Positions 35,259 to 44,772 of a stretch of 64,000 nt of DNA are shown one piece after another. A model generated the notes under the pieces. It did no database searches and was not told the origin of the DNA. It saw nothing but the letters and a program-made list of their open reading frames with translations. Positions within the stretch are counted from its first letter, which is position 1, and each line of letters starts with the position of its first letter. Position numbers and translations under genes: made by a program. Source of the stretch: Phycisphaerae bacterium (GTDB lineage: Bacteria; Planctomycetota; Phycisphaerae; UBA1845; Fen-1342); assembly GCA_028277645.1 (NCBI GenBank), contig JANQFV010000041.1:124001-188000 (forward strand), written 5' to 3'.

Positions 35259-36248
35259 GTGGGTCATCACGACGAAGACAGCCCTCAGGTTGATCAGCGG
35301 CCGCCGGCGAATCTGCTCGGAATCGACTACCGCACGCCTGCCGCTCGGCGGATTGACTGCCGCATCGTCGACATTCACACGCACGTGCACCAGTCCGAGA
35401 CGGTCGAGTTGTTCTTTGAATCGGCCGACATCTACCAGGTTGACAAGATCGTCTCGATGACGCCGCTCGACCAGGTCGCGCCGTTGCGCGAACGCTGGGC
35501 GGACCGGCTCGACTTCATCGCGATCCCCCGCTGGCGTGAGATGAGCTCAAAGGCGGAGTTTCAGCACCAATGGCTGGACGATCTCGATGCGTTCGCCGAA
35601 CTCGGCGCGCGGCGGATGAAGTTCTGGATGGCGCCGCCGATGCGCGGCGAACACAGCCTCACGATGATGGACGCGTTCTTCACGCCACTGATCCGTAAGG
35701 GACTGGACCTCGGCTTCGACTTCATGATTCACGTCGCTGATCCGAGCGCGTGGTTCGAACGTGACGGGCGCTACGCCGACGTGCAGCGCTACGGCACGAA
35801 ACGGGACCAGTACTTGCAGCTCGAATGCCTGCTGGAGACCGTAGCACCGCGCAACGTGATTGCCGCGCACATGGCCGGCAACATCGAGGATCCGGAGTTT
35901 CTCGCGCTGCTGCTGGAGCGTTACCCGAACCTGTACCTCGATACGAGTGCCACCAAGTGGGTTGTGCGCGGCGTCGCGAAGCGCCCGAACGCCGTGCGCG
36001 AACTGATCATGCTGTACCCAGACCGCATCCTGTTCGGTTCGGACATCGTCGTCGCCGACCGGTTCGACTTCGATCACTACGCGAGCCGGTTCTGGGCGCA
36101 ACAGATGATGTGGGAATCCGACTACCGCGGAGACAGTCCGATCGCCGACCCGGATGCGGGCGATCCGCCGCAACTGGCAGGACTGAATCTACCGGACGAC
36201 GTGCTGCACAAGCTGTATCACGGGAATGCGGAGCATCTGGGGTACTAG
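35259..36248 (+). CDS. Amidohydrolase-2/TatD-like metal-dependent hydrolase
   Basis: 329 residues of a TIM-barrel hydrolase. IVDIHTHVHQ carries the HxH metal site. MIHVADPSAWF, NVIAAHMAGN and ILFGSDIVV supply the later His and Asp ligands. The reaction cannot be named. GTG 35259 is chosen because GAGG lies 8 bp upstream; the much longer upstream frame is antisense to the sensor kinase. The gene is divergent from the kinase across 99 bp. The stop merges with a REP-like repeat. Confidence 0.78.
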   Translation: MGHHDEDSPQVDQRPPANLLGIDYRTPAARRIDCRIVDIHTHVHQSETVELFFESADIYQVDKIVSMTPLDQVAPLRERWADRLDFIAIPRWREMSSKAEFQHQWLDDLDAFAELGARRMKFWMAPPMRGEHSLTMMDAFFTPLIRKGLDLGFDFMIHVADPSAWFERDGRYADVQRYGTKRDQYLQLECLLETVAPRNVIAAHMAGNIEDPEFLALLLERYPNLYLDTSATKWVVRGVAKRPNAVRELIMLYPDRILFGSDIVVADRFDFDHYASRFWAQQMMWESDYRGDSPIADPDAGDPPQLAGLNLPDDVLHKLYHGNAEHLGY

Positions 36249-36330
36249 TAGCGTCGGCCCCCTGTGGCCGACGTCGGAAGGGGAACAGCAATCGCTTCCA
36301 CACTACGTCGCCCGCAGGGGGCGACGCTAC
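36248..36330. repeat. Paired palindromic repeats in inverted orientation (REP/BIME-like)
   Basis: GTAGCGTCGGCCCCCTGTGG at 36248-36267 and, inverted, ACGTCGCCCGCAGGGGGCGACGCTAC at 36305-36330. Each half is itself palindromic, and the halves are roughly complementary. The repeat fills the gap between the convergent amidohydrolase and polA genes and could act as a bidirectional transcription end. Confidence 0.65.
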
Positions 36331-36339
36331 GCGCTGCCG

Positions 36340-39084
36340 CTACTTCGCTTCGAGCCAATTTGCCCCTGTGGCGACATCAACTTTCAACGGCACGCGCAGG
36401 CGTAGCGCCCCACCCATGACGTCGCGCAGCACATCGGCCTGCGCGCCGGCCTGCTTCAGCGGCGCTTCGCAGACCAGCTCGTCGTGTACTTGCAGCAGCA
36501 TCCGTAGCGGCAGCGACTCCGCCATGATCCGACCGTGCAGCCGCACCATCGCGATTTTAATCAGATCCGCGGCCGAGCCCTGGACAACCGTGTTCACGGC
36601 AAACCGCTCAGCCTGCGCCCGCAGGTTGGCGTTGCGCGAGTCAATACCCTGAATCGGCCGCTGGCGACCGAGAATGGTCTGGACGTGTCCGTGCTTTCGC
36701 GCAGCCGCAATACACCCCTCGATAAATTCGCGGATGCGGGGATAGCGCGCGAAGTACGCATCGATGAACTCCTGCGCCTCGCTACGGCTCATGCCCGTCG
36801 ACTGCGCCAAGCCGAACGCCGTCTGGCCATAGATGATGCCGAAATTCACGGCCTTCGCATGGCTGCGCATGTCCTTGGTCACATCCGCGAGCGGCACGTC
36901 ATTTACCTGCGCCGCCACCACGGCGTGAATGTCCTCGTCGTCCGCAAAGGCCTTGCACAGCGCATCATCCTCCGAGAAATGCGCCAGCACGCGCAGCTCG
37001 ATCTGCGAGTAGTCAGCGACGATCAATGTTTCGTCCGCGCTCCGCGGAACAAACGCGCGGCGAATCTGACGTCCGGCTTCGGTCCGCACCGGGATGTTCT
37101 GGAGATTGGGCTCACTGCTCGACAACCGGCCTGTCACCGCCCCCGTCTGGTGATAGCTCGTATGCACGCGGCCGGTGCGCCGACTGATCGCCTTCGGCAG
37201 AGCGTCGACGTAGGTCCCCCGCAGCTTCTGCGTCTCGCGATACTCCAACAGCAGTTCGAACAGCTCGTCGCCCGTCTCACGCCGCAACGTCTCCAGGTGG
37301 TCGGCATCCGTTGAACGCCCGGTCTTCGTCTTCCGGCCCGGTCGATAACCAAGCTTCTCGTATAGCACCTCTGATAGCTGCTTGGGCGAATCGAGATTGA
37401 ATGGCGTCCCGGTGATCTGATGAACCTGATCCGCGAGTTGGTCAGCCCGTCTGGCGAGTTCCGTGCTCATCTCCGCCAGCAGCGTCTCATCGATGCTGAT
37501 GCCGTTGTGCTCCATCTCCGTCAGCACGGCCACCAGCGGCATTTCCGTCTGGTGGAACAGATCGGCCACGCCGGCCTCTGCCAGCTGCGGCTCGAACAGC
37601 TCCTTCAACCGCCAGGTGTAGTCCGCATCTTCCGACGCATACTCGGCGACGTTCTCCAGCGGCACCTGGTCCATGCGCAACTGCTGCTTGCCGTGTTTGC
37701 CGATCAGCTCCGTGATTGGAATCATGCTATGCCCGAGCAGACGCTCGACCATGCGATCCATCGCGTAGGACCCGGCCAGCGGATCGAGCACGAACGCCGC
37801 GATCATCGTGTCGAACAGCGGACCGGCGACGGGCATTTCCGCATTGTGCAGCACGAGCAGGTCGTACTTCAGATTCTGGCCGATCTTACGGATGTTTACG
37901 TCGGCGAGCACCGGCCCGAGCTTTTCACGCACCTGCCTCATTGGCAGCACATCACCGTACACGCTCTGAACCGGCACGTAGAAGCCGTGCCCGGTGCGCC
38001 ACGCGAACGACAATCCCACCAGCTCCGCATCGATCGGATCGACACCCGTCGTTTCCGTGTCGACAGCGAACTCGGTTTGCTTCGCCAGATCGCGGGCAAG
38101 CTGTTCGAGTTGCTCCGACGTGTTCACGAGCCTGTAATCGCCCCCCTCCGGCGAATCTGTGGCACCGGTGTCCAATCGGTGCGGCGTATTCGCCGACGTC
38201 GGCGCATCGATCGCAACCGCCCCGCCAAACTCCTCTGCAAGCTGCTCGCGCAGCCTGCGAAAGCCCAACTCCGCCAGGATCGGATCGACCGCGGCCCACG
38301 TGAACCCACTGCACGCGGCGTTACCCAAAACAAACTCGACCGGCACATCGTCGCGCAACGTCACCAGCTCGCGCACCAACTCCACCCGCTCGGCGAACGC
38401 CCGCACGTTATCGCTCTGCTTCGGCGTCAACTCGTCGACGTGCTCCATTACACCCGCGATTGAGCCGTACTTCTTCAGCAGCGTCGCCGCCGTCTTCGGC
38501 CCGATGCCCGGCACGCCCGGCACGTTATCGACGCTGTCGCCGGTGAGAATCTGCGCATCCACCGCCTGATTCGGTCCCCAGCCCTTCTTTTCCAACATGC
38601 TGTCGGGCGTGATCTCCTCGCCCTTTAGCGGGTCGAACATCGTCACCCGGTTGGACAAGAGCTGTTCCAGGTCCTTGTCGCGGCTGACGACGTAGATGTG
38701 CAGATCCTCGTCGGCCAGTCGCTTCACCAACGTCGCGATGATGTCATCGGCCTCGTGACCCACCTGCCGCAGCAGCGGCACGCCGGCGGTCTCGAGAATC
38801 GAGATGATCCGCTGCTCCTGCGGGTGCATGTCCTCGGGCGGGGCGTCGCGATTCGCCTTGTATTCCGGGTAGATCTGCTTGCGCAGCAGCTTGCTCTCGT
38901 CGGCGTCGAGCACCGTGACGAGATAGTCTGGCCGCCGCTCGCGCAGCAGTGTCAGCAGCATCTGGCAGAAGACGTGCGTGGCCCGCGTCGGCTCGCCCGT
39001 CGGTGACGAGAGCTCACCCATGCGGGCATAATAAGCACGATAGATCTGTGAATGCCCGTCGATGATGTAGAGCGTCTTCGGCAT
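36340..39084 (-). CDS. polA: DNA polymerase I
   Basis: 914 residues, full length. The 5'-3' exonuclease domain (1 to about 290) has IIDGHSQIYRAYYA, HEADDIIATL, SRDKDLEQLL and GIGPKTAATLL. The 3'-5' exonuclease domain (about 315-500) keeps its catalytic DTET in FAVDTETTGVDP, so proofreading is probably active. The polymerase domain has motif A DYSQIELRVLAH, motif B RSHAKAVNFGIIYG and motif C VHDELV. It works in Okazaki fragment processing and repair. It is divergent from the macro-domain gene. No strong RBS is visible before ATG 39084, but the N-terminus aligns with the family there. Confidence 0.96.
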   Translation of the reverse strand: MPKTLYIIDGHSQIYRAYYARMGELSSPTGEPTRATHVFCQMLLTLLRERRPDYLVTVLDADESKLLRKQIYPEYKANRDAPPEDMHPQEQRIISILETAGVPLLRQVGHEADDIIATLVKRLADEDLHIYVVSRDKDLEQLLSNRVTMFDPLKGEEITPDSMLEKKGWGPNQAVDAQILTGDSVDNVPGVPGIGPKTAATLLKKYGSIAGVMEHVDELTPKQSDNVRAFAERVELVRELVTLRDDVPVEFVLGNAACSGFTWAAVDPILAELGFRRLREQLAEEFGGAVAIDAPTSANTPHRLDTGATDSPEGGDYRLVNTSEQLEQLARDLAKQTEFAVDTETTGVDPIDAELVGLSFAWRTGHGFYVPVQSVYGDVLPMRQVREKLGPVLADVNIRKIGQNLKYDLLVLHNAEMPVAGPLFDTMIAAFVLDPLAGSYAMDRMVERLLGHSMIPITELIGKHGKQQLRMDQVPLENVAEYASEDADYTWRLKELFEPQLAEAGVADLFHQTEMPLVAVLTEMEHNGISIDETLLAEMSTELARRADQLADQVHQITGTPFNLDSPKQLSEVLYEKLGYRPGRKTKTGRSTDADHLETLRRETGDELFELLLEYRETQKLRGTYVDALPKAISRRTGRVHTSYHQTGAVTGRLSSSEPNLQNIPVRTEAGRQIRRAFVPRSADETLIVADYSQIELRVLAHFSEDDALCKAFADDEDIHAVVAAQVNDVPLADVTKDMRSHAKAVNFGIIYGQTAFGLAQSTGMSRSEAQEFIDAYFARYPRIREFIEGCIAAARKHGHVQTILGRQRPIQGIDSRNANLRAQAERFAVNTVVQGSAADLIKIAMVRLHGRIMAESLPLRMLLQVHDELVCEAPLKQAGAQADVLRDVMGGALRLRVPLKVDVATGANWLEAK

Positions 39085-39111
39085 GCCCGTATCGTACGGT
39101 GGGCGTGCAGA

Positions 39112-39168
39112 GTCGTCATTCTAAGCGCCGCTACAACATCATTCCGAGCAACGCGAGGAATCTACCAT
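39112..39168. repeat. Partial copy of the 92-bp interspersed repeat
   Basis: GTCATTCTAAGCG and then ATCATTCCGAGCAACGCGAGGAATCTAC match one end of the element. The opposite inverted end is missing. It lies in the polA-macro domain gap. Confidence 0.5.
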
Positions 39169-39232
39169 CGAGTGCCAAGTCGCGTACGATATGCGTCGTA
39201 CGGTCACACGCCGCCAAACCGGAGTACCGCCG

Positions 39233-39775
39233 ATGCCCACATTACCCCCCTGGTCACGCATGACTATTCAGCAAGGCGACATCACGACCTTCGCCGTCGA
39301 TGCCATCGTCAACGCGGCCAACACACGGCTGGCCGGCGGCGGCGGCGTGGATGGCGCGATCCACCGCGCTGCCGGCGCGGCGCAGCTTCAGGAAGCGTGT
39401 CGGCAGCTCGGCGGCTGTACCACCGGCGATGCAAAGATCACCCTGGGTTTCAACCTGCCGGCCAAGCACATCATCCACACCGTTGGTCCGGTCTACAGTG
39501 ACGGCTCGCGCAACGAGGCCGCCCTGCTCGCGTCGTGCTATCGCCGCTCGGCCGAGGTCGCGGTCGAGAACGACTGCCGCACGCTCGCCTTCCCCGCGAT
39601 CAGCACCGGCGTGTACGGTTACCCGTTTGAAGAAGCCGCGCGAATCGCGCTACAGACCGTCGCGAACACGCTACAAATGACACCTACGATCGAGCGTGTT
39701 GATTTCGTGTTTTTCGGTACGGCAGACTTTGAGCGGGCGCAGGCGATCTATGCCGATCTGAGCGCCCGCGGTTGA
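39233..39775 (+). CDS. Macro-domain protein (ADP-ribose / O-acetyl-ADP-ribose hydrolase type)
   Basis: 180 residues of a single macro domain. The ADP-ribose-binding signatures are VNAANTRLAGGGGVDGAIH and the phosphate loop FPAISTGVYGYPFEEAA. GDAKITLGFNLPAKHIIHTVGP is typical of the YmdB/MacroD class, which removes acetyl from O-acetyl-ADP-ribose or mono-ADP-ribose from proteins. ATG 39233 has GGAG 8 bp upstream. The gene stands alone between two copies of the 92-bp repeat family. Confidence 0.9.
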   Translation: MPTLPPWSRMTIQQGDITTFAVDAIVNAANTRLAGGGGVDGAIHRAAGAAQLQEACRQLGGCTTGDAKITLGFNLPAKHIIHTVGPVYSDGSRNEAALLASCYRRSAEVAVENDCRTLAFPAISTGVYGYPFEEAARIALQTVANTLQMTPTIERVDFVFFGTADFERAQAIYADLSARG

Positions 39776-39789
39776 CTTGCCTGCGCATC

Positions 39790-39881
39790 GTCATCCCGAC
39801 GAGCGCAGCGAGGAGGGATCTACCCGCGTACGAGAGTAACTTCCCCACGGCAAGTGGATTCCTCGCTCTGCTCGGAATGAC
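39790..39881. repeat. 92-bp interspersed repeat with inverted ends (copy 3)
   Basis: GTCATCCCGACGAGCGCAGC at one end and CTCGCTCTGCTCGGAATGAC at the other, with a variable middle. The length matches copy 1 exactly. It lies 14 bp after the macro-domain stop codon. Confidence 0.75.
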
Positions 39882-39896
39882 GTTGGACTCGCGTGC

Positions 39897-39927
39897 AAAA
39901 AAGCGGGGCCGTCGCGATGACGGCCCC
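39897..39927 (-). terminator. Rho-independent terminator of the sigma factor gene
   Basis: On the minus strand, GGGGCCGTC / GACGGCCCC (9-bp stem, loop ATCGC) is followed by GCTTTTTT. It lies 35 bp beyond the stop codon of the HTH-sigma gene. A weaker T-run on the plus strand may let it serve the macro-domain gene too. Confidence 0.8.
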
Positions 39928-39961
39928 TTTGGAGGAGTGTAGAGGCGTTAGGGAATTGGGA

Positions 39962-41647
39962 TCAGTTGCCGAACAACCGTTCGGCAGTCTGGGAGAAATC
40001 GGTTCGCAGTTTGTTCATCGCGCGGCCCTCGAGCTGGCGGATGCGCTCCTTCGAAACGCCGAACCGCCGGCCGACCTGTTCGAGCGTCTGCGGCTGACCG
40101 CGTGAATCCAAGCCGTAGCGGTGCCGCAGGATGTCGCCCTCACGTTCGTCAAGCGTCTCCAACATGCCATCGACCGCCGCTCGCAACGTCGCGAGGTAAT
40201 CGGATTCGAACTCGTCCGGCCCGACGTACGCCATGCTCTCGAGCAACTCGTCCCATCCGGTCTGGTAGCGCTCGTTGTGCTGATGCCGCTCCGGGATCAG
40301 CCGCGTGAAGCTCCGCATGATCGCCCACGAGCCATACGTACTGAACTTGAACCCGCGGCTGTAGTCGAACTTGTCGACCGCCCGCATCAGCGCGATGTTG
40401 CCGTCGCTGATCAGCTCGAACAGATCCTGGTTCGGGCGGAGGTGTTTCTTCGCGATGCTCACGACCAATCGCAGGTTCGCCTGGACGAGTTCGTTCTTCA
40501 GCTTCGCCGCATCGATGAGCAACTCCTCAATGCGATCCAGCTCCTTGGCCTTCACCTTGTCCGGGTCGATCAGCTTGCGTTCCTGGTCGGCCTTGTACTT
40601 CAGGTAGTTCATCCGGCGGAACAGCGTCGCTTCGCCTGTCACCGTCAGCAGTGGGATGTAGAAGAGCTGCACAAGGTACGACGGCAGCCCACCTGGCCGC
40701 CGGCCATTCTCGTCGGACAACTCCTGGTAGAGCGGCTCTTCCGGCTGCGTCTTCAGAATCAGGTCGTCGGCATCTTCAAGCTCAAACTCGTCGCTCGGCA
40801 CGTAGTCGATCCGCCGACCCTTCAGTTCGCGGCCGCGCAGCGCGGTGATCGTCGCGTACATCCACGCGATCGACTTGCGGAACCGCTTGGCGAGCTGCTT
40901 GACCGTCGCGCCTTCAACGTACGCCTCCCAGATCGCTAGCCGCTTATCATCCACGTCCACCTGCAACGGCGTGCGGTTAAACAGCCCGCGGCGCGGGTGG
41001 GCCTCGTCATAGTGCTTGAGGATTAGGCGGATCGTCTCAACAGCGCGACCAGTCTGCTCGGAGATCGTCTTGGCTGCGGCGTTGACCGTGCGCTCCCCGC
41101 CCTCAACCAGTGCCCGAGCCATCTCGATGATGCGGGTCCGCTCGGCCTTGGAAAGCTGCGAGAAGTTGCTGCCACGAGCGACCAGGCCGGTGTTCTGGGC
41201 GACGAATCGTCGCACCGAGTGATCGGTGAACAGCAGCCGCTTGCGCCGATCGGGGAAACGGAACTTCCAGCCCGCCAAGCCGCGCTTCCGCCAACGGAAG
41301 ATCGTCTTGGTGCTGACGTCGAATCGCTGGGACAGCTCATTCGCTGAGAAGACCCGGTCGGACCAATTCGCGATCGTCAGATCGGCGTCTTCGCTCAGTT
41401 GCTCGGCGAGCGTCACCAGGTCGCCGACCAGTTCGTCCGCCGGCAGCAGTCGCGAGTCGTCATCGCCGTTACGCGTGCGGTAGCCTGTCAGGGCGTGGCA
41501 GACGAAGTCGTAGGGATAGTCCCGGCTGGTTTCGATGACGGACAGCAGGAACTCAATGTTGTGAAGCTGACGCAGACGCAGCCGGCGCGGGCCGCGAAGG
41601 ATCTGCGCAGCGAGGGATGCCATGTTGTGAAGCTGATAGTCTTCCAT
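39962..41647 (-). CDS. Sigma-70 family RNA polymerase sigma factor with N-terminal HTH domains
   Basis: 561 residues. Region 2 is complete near residues 395-465: NELVQANLRLVVSIAKKHLRPNQDLFELISDGNIALMRAVDKFDYSRGFKFSTYGSWAIMRS. Region 4 forms the C-terminus (LDEREGDILRHRYGLDSRGQPQTLEQVGRRFGVSKERIRQLEGRAMNKLR). Region 3 seems nearly absent, with only about 45 residues between. In place of region 1 are ~330 residues with an excisionase/MerR-like HTH (FSANELSQRFDVSTKTIFRWRKRG) and two further HTH-like stretches (RTVNAAAKTISEQTG; ATVKQLAKRFRKSIAWMY). I recall similar architectures from planctomycetes. It stands alone, with a strong terminator. Confidence 0.9.
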   Translation of the reverse strand: MEDYQLHNMASLAAQILRGPRRLRLRQLHNIEFLLSVIETSRDYPYDFVCHALTGYRTRNGDDDSRLLPADELVGDLVTLAEQLSEDADLTIANWSDRVFSANELSQRFDVSTKTIFRWRKRGLAGWKFRFPDRRKRLLFTDHSVRRFVAQNTGLVARGSNFSQLSKAERTRIIEMARALVEGGERTVNAAAKTISEQTGRAVETIRLILKHYDEAHPRRGLFNRTPLQVDVDDKRLAIWEAYVEGATVKQLAKRFRKSIAWMYATITALRGRELKGRRIDYVPSDEFELEDADDLILKTQPEEPLYQELSDENGRRPGGLPSYLVQLFYIPLLTVTGEATLFRRMNYLKYKADQERKLIDPDKVKAKELDRIEELLIDAAKLKNELVQANLRLVVSIAKKHLRPNQDLFELISDGNIALMRAVDKFDYSRGFKFSTYGSWAIMRSFTRLIPERHQHNERYQTGWDELLESMAYVGPDEFESDYLATLRAAVDGMLETLDEREGDILRHRYGLDSRGQPQTLEQVGRRFGVSKERIRQLEGRAMNKLRTDFSQTAERLFGN

Positions 41648-41917
41648 CTGGGCACCGTAGTTGCGGGGACAAACTTACCACCCGCAGCTCCGTTCGGTCG
41701 TGATGAGCCAGATGGATAAAAGATTCGAGGCGAGATACTTATGACTGATTATGTGCCGACCGATCGCAGTTGCTTTTTGCTTTGCTCAGGATCTACCAAG
41801 CTCTCCTTGTGTATTCCATCGACCAAAGAGCTATCGATGAATCTGATTTAGAGTATCTACCGCGATATCGACCCCGTCAATGAAAATCTTCTAGGAACGA
41901 CCGATAACCGTCCCCAA

Positions 41918-43138
41918 TCAACCCCGCACAAACAGGTAATACAGCCGCCCTTCGCTTCCGGTTCGTCCGGCAACCGCCTCGGCGTCGGGACCGATTCCGA
42001 GATACAAGTCGCACCGCCCTGCCGCCCGGATCGCTCCGCCCGTATCCTGGTCGAGCGTGAAGAGCTGTCGGCGTTGTGTGACGATTTGACCGTCGTAACG
42101 TGCTGGTAATTCGGCATCTACGAACGTCAAGGCGGCGCGGGGGAAGATCGTCTTGTCCGTGGCGACCGTACGACCCGCGATCACCGGGGTGTTCAGGCTG
42201 CCGAACGGGCCGCCAGCGGTGTTTTGAAAGAAGACGTACCGCTCATTTTTCCAGGCGTAGTGGAAAGTCTGTTTGGGATGGTCTCGGAAGTAAGCCAGCA
42301 GTTTTTGCAGCGAAAGATCGCCGCGTCCGATAACGCCGTCCTGGATCATCTGCTTTGATATCGCCGTGTAATCATGCCCATTATTGCCGGCGTAGCCGAT
42401 TTCGTAGAGTGAGCCGTCTGCCAGACGCAAGCGCGCCGAACCTTGTACGGTGATCACGTAGGCCTCGAACGCGCTGCGCATCCATGCGATCTCGTGGCCG
42501 TCGAGCAATCGACCTTGCTCGATCTGTTGCCTTGAGGGATACGGGCGCAGCGAGCCGTCGGCCTGCCGTTGGCCAAGCGTCTGCCCTTCTTCATCCTTCA
42601 CCAAGTCAGGCGGCAGCCGGTACAGCGGATAGCGGAACTCGGCGTCGCGCTGCAGTCGACCGTCGAAGATCGGCGTGTAGTAACCGGTGAAGAACACGGT
42701 GCCCTGGCTGTCCCAGCCGACGGACTGATAGACATCGAACTCGCGGTGCAAGATCGCGTTGAGCTCGTCGCCATCGCGCACGGCGGCGCAGAGTTCCAAC
42801 ATGCGTTCGAGCGAAGCGACGACGCGCGTGTGCGTGATGCCCTCGATCGGGAAGTAGCGGTGGCTGGACATCTTCGCGAGGTAGTCGAGGCTGTGCCGAA
42901 TCGCAGCGGCGAGGCGCTCCTGCCCATTCCACGCCGATGAGAAATCCGGATACTCCGCCGGCGAGAGCTTCCGCAAGGCCGGCGCCCCCGGCGGCAGGGG
43001 TCGAGCATAGTCCTTGGCCGGCTGATACGCGCGGACCTCTGCAACGGGTTTGCCGCAGCCGGTGGTGAATAGACCGATCGTTCCGCAGAAAGCCCCCGTG
43101 ACCATGAGCACCAAGACGCTTCGCTTAGTGACCATCAT
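41918..43138 (-). CDS. mltA: Membrane-bound lytic murein transglycosylase A
   Basis: Cleaves peptidoglycan to 1,6-anhydromuropeptides at the outer membrane. 406 residues. The signal peptide has lipobox FTTGC near residue 28. The MltA core has TGYYTPIFDGRLQRDAEFRYPLYRLPPDL and FVQ-like AYVITVQGSARLRLADG. The C-terminal 3D domain has LFTLDQDTGGAIRAAGRCDLYLG, with the catalytic Asp expected there. GGGAG precedes the paired ATG codons at 43138/43135. The gene is divergent from the thioredoxin-like gene. Confidence 0.93.
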   Translation of the reverse strand: MMVTKRSVLVLMVTGAFCGTIGLFTTGCGKPVAEVRAYQPAKDYARPLPPGAPALRKLSPAEYPDFSSAWNGQERLAAAIRHSLDYLAKMSSHRYFPIEGITHTRVVASLERMLELCAAVRDGDELNAILHREFDVYQSVGWDSQGTVFFTGYYTPIFDGRLQRDAEFRYPLYRLPPDLVKDEEGQTLGQRQADGSLRPYPSRQQIEQGRLLDGHEIAWMRSAFEAYVITVQGSARLRLADGSLYEIGYAGNNGHDYTAISKQMIQDGVIGRGDLSLQKLLAYFRDHPKQTFHYAWKNERYVFFQNTAGGPFGSLNTPVIAGRTVATDKTIFPRAALTFVDAELPARYDGQIVTQRRQLFTLDQDTGGAIRAAGRCDLYLGIGPDAEAVAGRTGSEGRLYYLFVRG

Positions 43139-43221
43139 GACTCCCTGTTCGAAGACCGCTGACCGATTCCGCAGGGATTCTGGCCGACGAAGTCACGCGT
43201 GGCAAGTCTGGCCGGCGACTG

Positions 43222-43230
43222 TGGTATACT
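43222..43230 (+). promoter_or_regulatory. Extended -10 promoter (TGGTATACT) of the thioredoxin-like gene
   Basis: TG-N-TATACT is an extended -10 and needs no -35. It gives a leader of about 25 nt ending in AGGGGA and ATG 43262. Confidence 0.5.
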
Positions 43231-43261
43231 CCCGTAACATACAACCACAAAGGGGACCGTG

Positions 43262-44548
43262 ATGCTTCGACCCGCCCTGCGATTTGTCGGCTTTGTCGCC
43301 GTTGCTGCTGCCAGTTGTTCCGTCCACGCCGAGGATCCGCCGGCGGTCTTCGACAAACGTCCGTACGCAGAAGCGAAAAAGGCCGCGGAATCCGCCAAGA
43401 AGTGGTTCATCGTGAAGGCCACCGCCGTGTGGTGCATGCCGTGCAAACAGATGGACAAGATCACCTGGCGGGACGAGAAGGTTGTCAAGTGGCTCAAGGA
43501 CAATGCGATCGTCATCGCGATCGATGTCGACAAGGAGAAGACGCTGGCGAAGAAACTGGCTGTCGCCGCCATGCCGTCGATGATCGCGTTTCGCGATGGC
43601 AAGGAGTTCGATCGCGTCGTCGGCTACAAGTCGGCCGAAGACTTCCTGGCCTGGCTTGAGGGTATCGCGCGCGGGGAGAAGGCGATCGATCAGATTCGCA
43701 AGCGCGCCGGCGACCGCGTCGGCGCCGATGGCAAGGTCGACATCATGGCGCGACTGGAACTGGCACGTGCGCTTGCGCAGTCTCGCAAGTATGACGAAGC
43801 AACCGATGAATACGCGTGGCTCTGGGACAACATGCTGGAGCACGACGCCGCGTTCACCGGCGTTCGCGTGTCGTTCATGGCGTCTGAGATGGAACAACTC
43901 GCAGAACAGCACAGCGGCGCGACGAAGAAGTTCAAGGAGCTCCGCGATCGGGCCACCAAGCAGATCGGGACCGACAAAGCGGGCTTCAAGGAAGTGAAGG
44001 ATTGGGTGGCACTGAACCGGATCGTGGGTGACAGACAGGCGACCCTCGTCTGGTATGACGAAGTGAAGGACGATCCCCGCCGTGCGCGGCTCGTGCAGTA
44101 TGTCGAGCGTGACATCCGGGAACTGTTGATTGAAGCGGAGCGCTGGGCCGATGTCGGCCTCCTCTACGAGCATCCCATCGGCGACTTCGAGCGCGAACAC
44201 GCCAGCGTTGAGTTCTCCGCCCGAGTGAACTTCATGGGGGACATCTCAGAAGAGGAGCGACAGCAGATCGCACAGTTCCAGCGCGAGGATCTGCGCCGAA
44301 AGGCTGGCATCATCTACGCAGCCCTGCTGGCCGCGGACCGCGAAGACGACGCGCGCGAGTTCGCAATGCGAGCGCGAGAACTCGACGAATCGAACGCCAT
44401 GCTATACGCGTTGATTACGACGGCGTTGCGTGCCAAAGAGCCGCGGGCCGAGCAGATTCAATGGAAAGACAAGGTCAGCAGCAAGCCCGACGACGAGTTG
44501 GCACGGCTGAAGGTTGAGGTGCAGCGGGCGTTGGAGCAACAGTATTAG
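43262..44548 (+). CDS. Exported thioredoxin-like protein with long C-terminal extension
   Basis: 428 residues. A signal peptide (FVGFVAVAAASCSVHAED) is followed by a thioredoxin fold with active site ATAVWCMPCKQMD near residues 57-61 and cis-Pro AAMPSMIAFRDGKEF, so it resembles a DsbD-gamma/thioredoxin-7 type. The remaining ~290 residues are helical, Glu/Lys/Arg-rich and TPR-like in pattern, but I could not assign them. A role in periplasmic thiol chemistry is inferred. The RBS AGGGGA lies 5 bp before ATG 43262; a GTG just upstream at 43259 is in frame. Confidence 0.8.
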   Translation: MLRPALRFVGFVAVAAASCSVHAEDPPAVFDKRPYAEAKKAAESAKKWFIVKATAVWCMPCKQMDKITWRDEKVVKWLKDNAIVIAIDVDKEKTLAKKLAVAAMPSMIAFRDGKEFDRVVGYKSAEDFLAWLEGIARGEKAIDQIRKRAGDRVGADGKVDIMARLELARALAQSRKYDEATDEYAWLWDNMLEHDAAFTGVRVSFMASEMEQLAEQHSGATKKFKELRDRATKQIGTDKAGFKEVKDWVALNRIVGDRQATLVWYDEVKDDPRRARLVQYVERDIRELLIEAERWADVGLLYEHPIGDFEREHASVEFSARVNFMGDISEEERQQIAQFQREDLRRKAGIIYAALLAADREDDAREFAMRARELDESNAMLYALITTALRAKEPRAEQIQWKDKVSSKPDDELARLKVEVQRALEQQY

Positions 44549-44660
44549 GCACTTGGATCGTCGGTGCGATCAGTACTGCGCGCAAATGACACTTGCCCTC
44601 CCCCGTACAATGGAAGCGGCTGCGAAGCGTTGAGTCGATTTCACTTATTCATGGAGCGCC

Positions 44661-44723
44661 ATGATGTGGGTGAAACTGCTATTGCGCGCAGCGCTGCTCG
44701 CGCCGCTGTTCGCACCTCCATAG
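44661..44723 (+). other. Possible 20-residue orphan signal-peptide ORF
   Basis: ATG 44661 follows GGAGCG at 7 bp and encodes 20 residues (MMWVKLLLRAALLAPLFAPP) with the look of an export signal, then TAG. It may be the decapitated 5' end of a lost gene next to the Mrr-type gene, or chance. Confidence 0.2.
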
Positions 44724-44772
44724 ACGAGGCTGCGCCACGAAGTGGATCAGTACTAAGCGTCCATCCATTCGT

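Noticed and set aside
39897..39927. Terminator primarily for the macro-domain gene
   Set aside because: The six-T run follows the stem on the minus strand, so it chiefly serves the sigma gene. Only three Ts follow on the plus strand.
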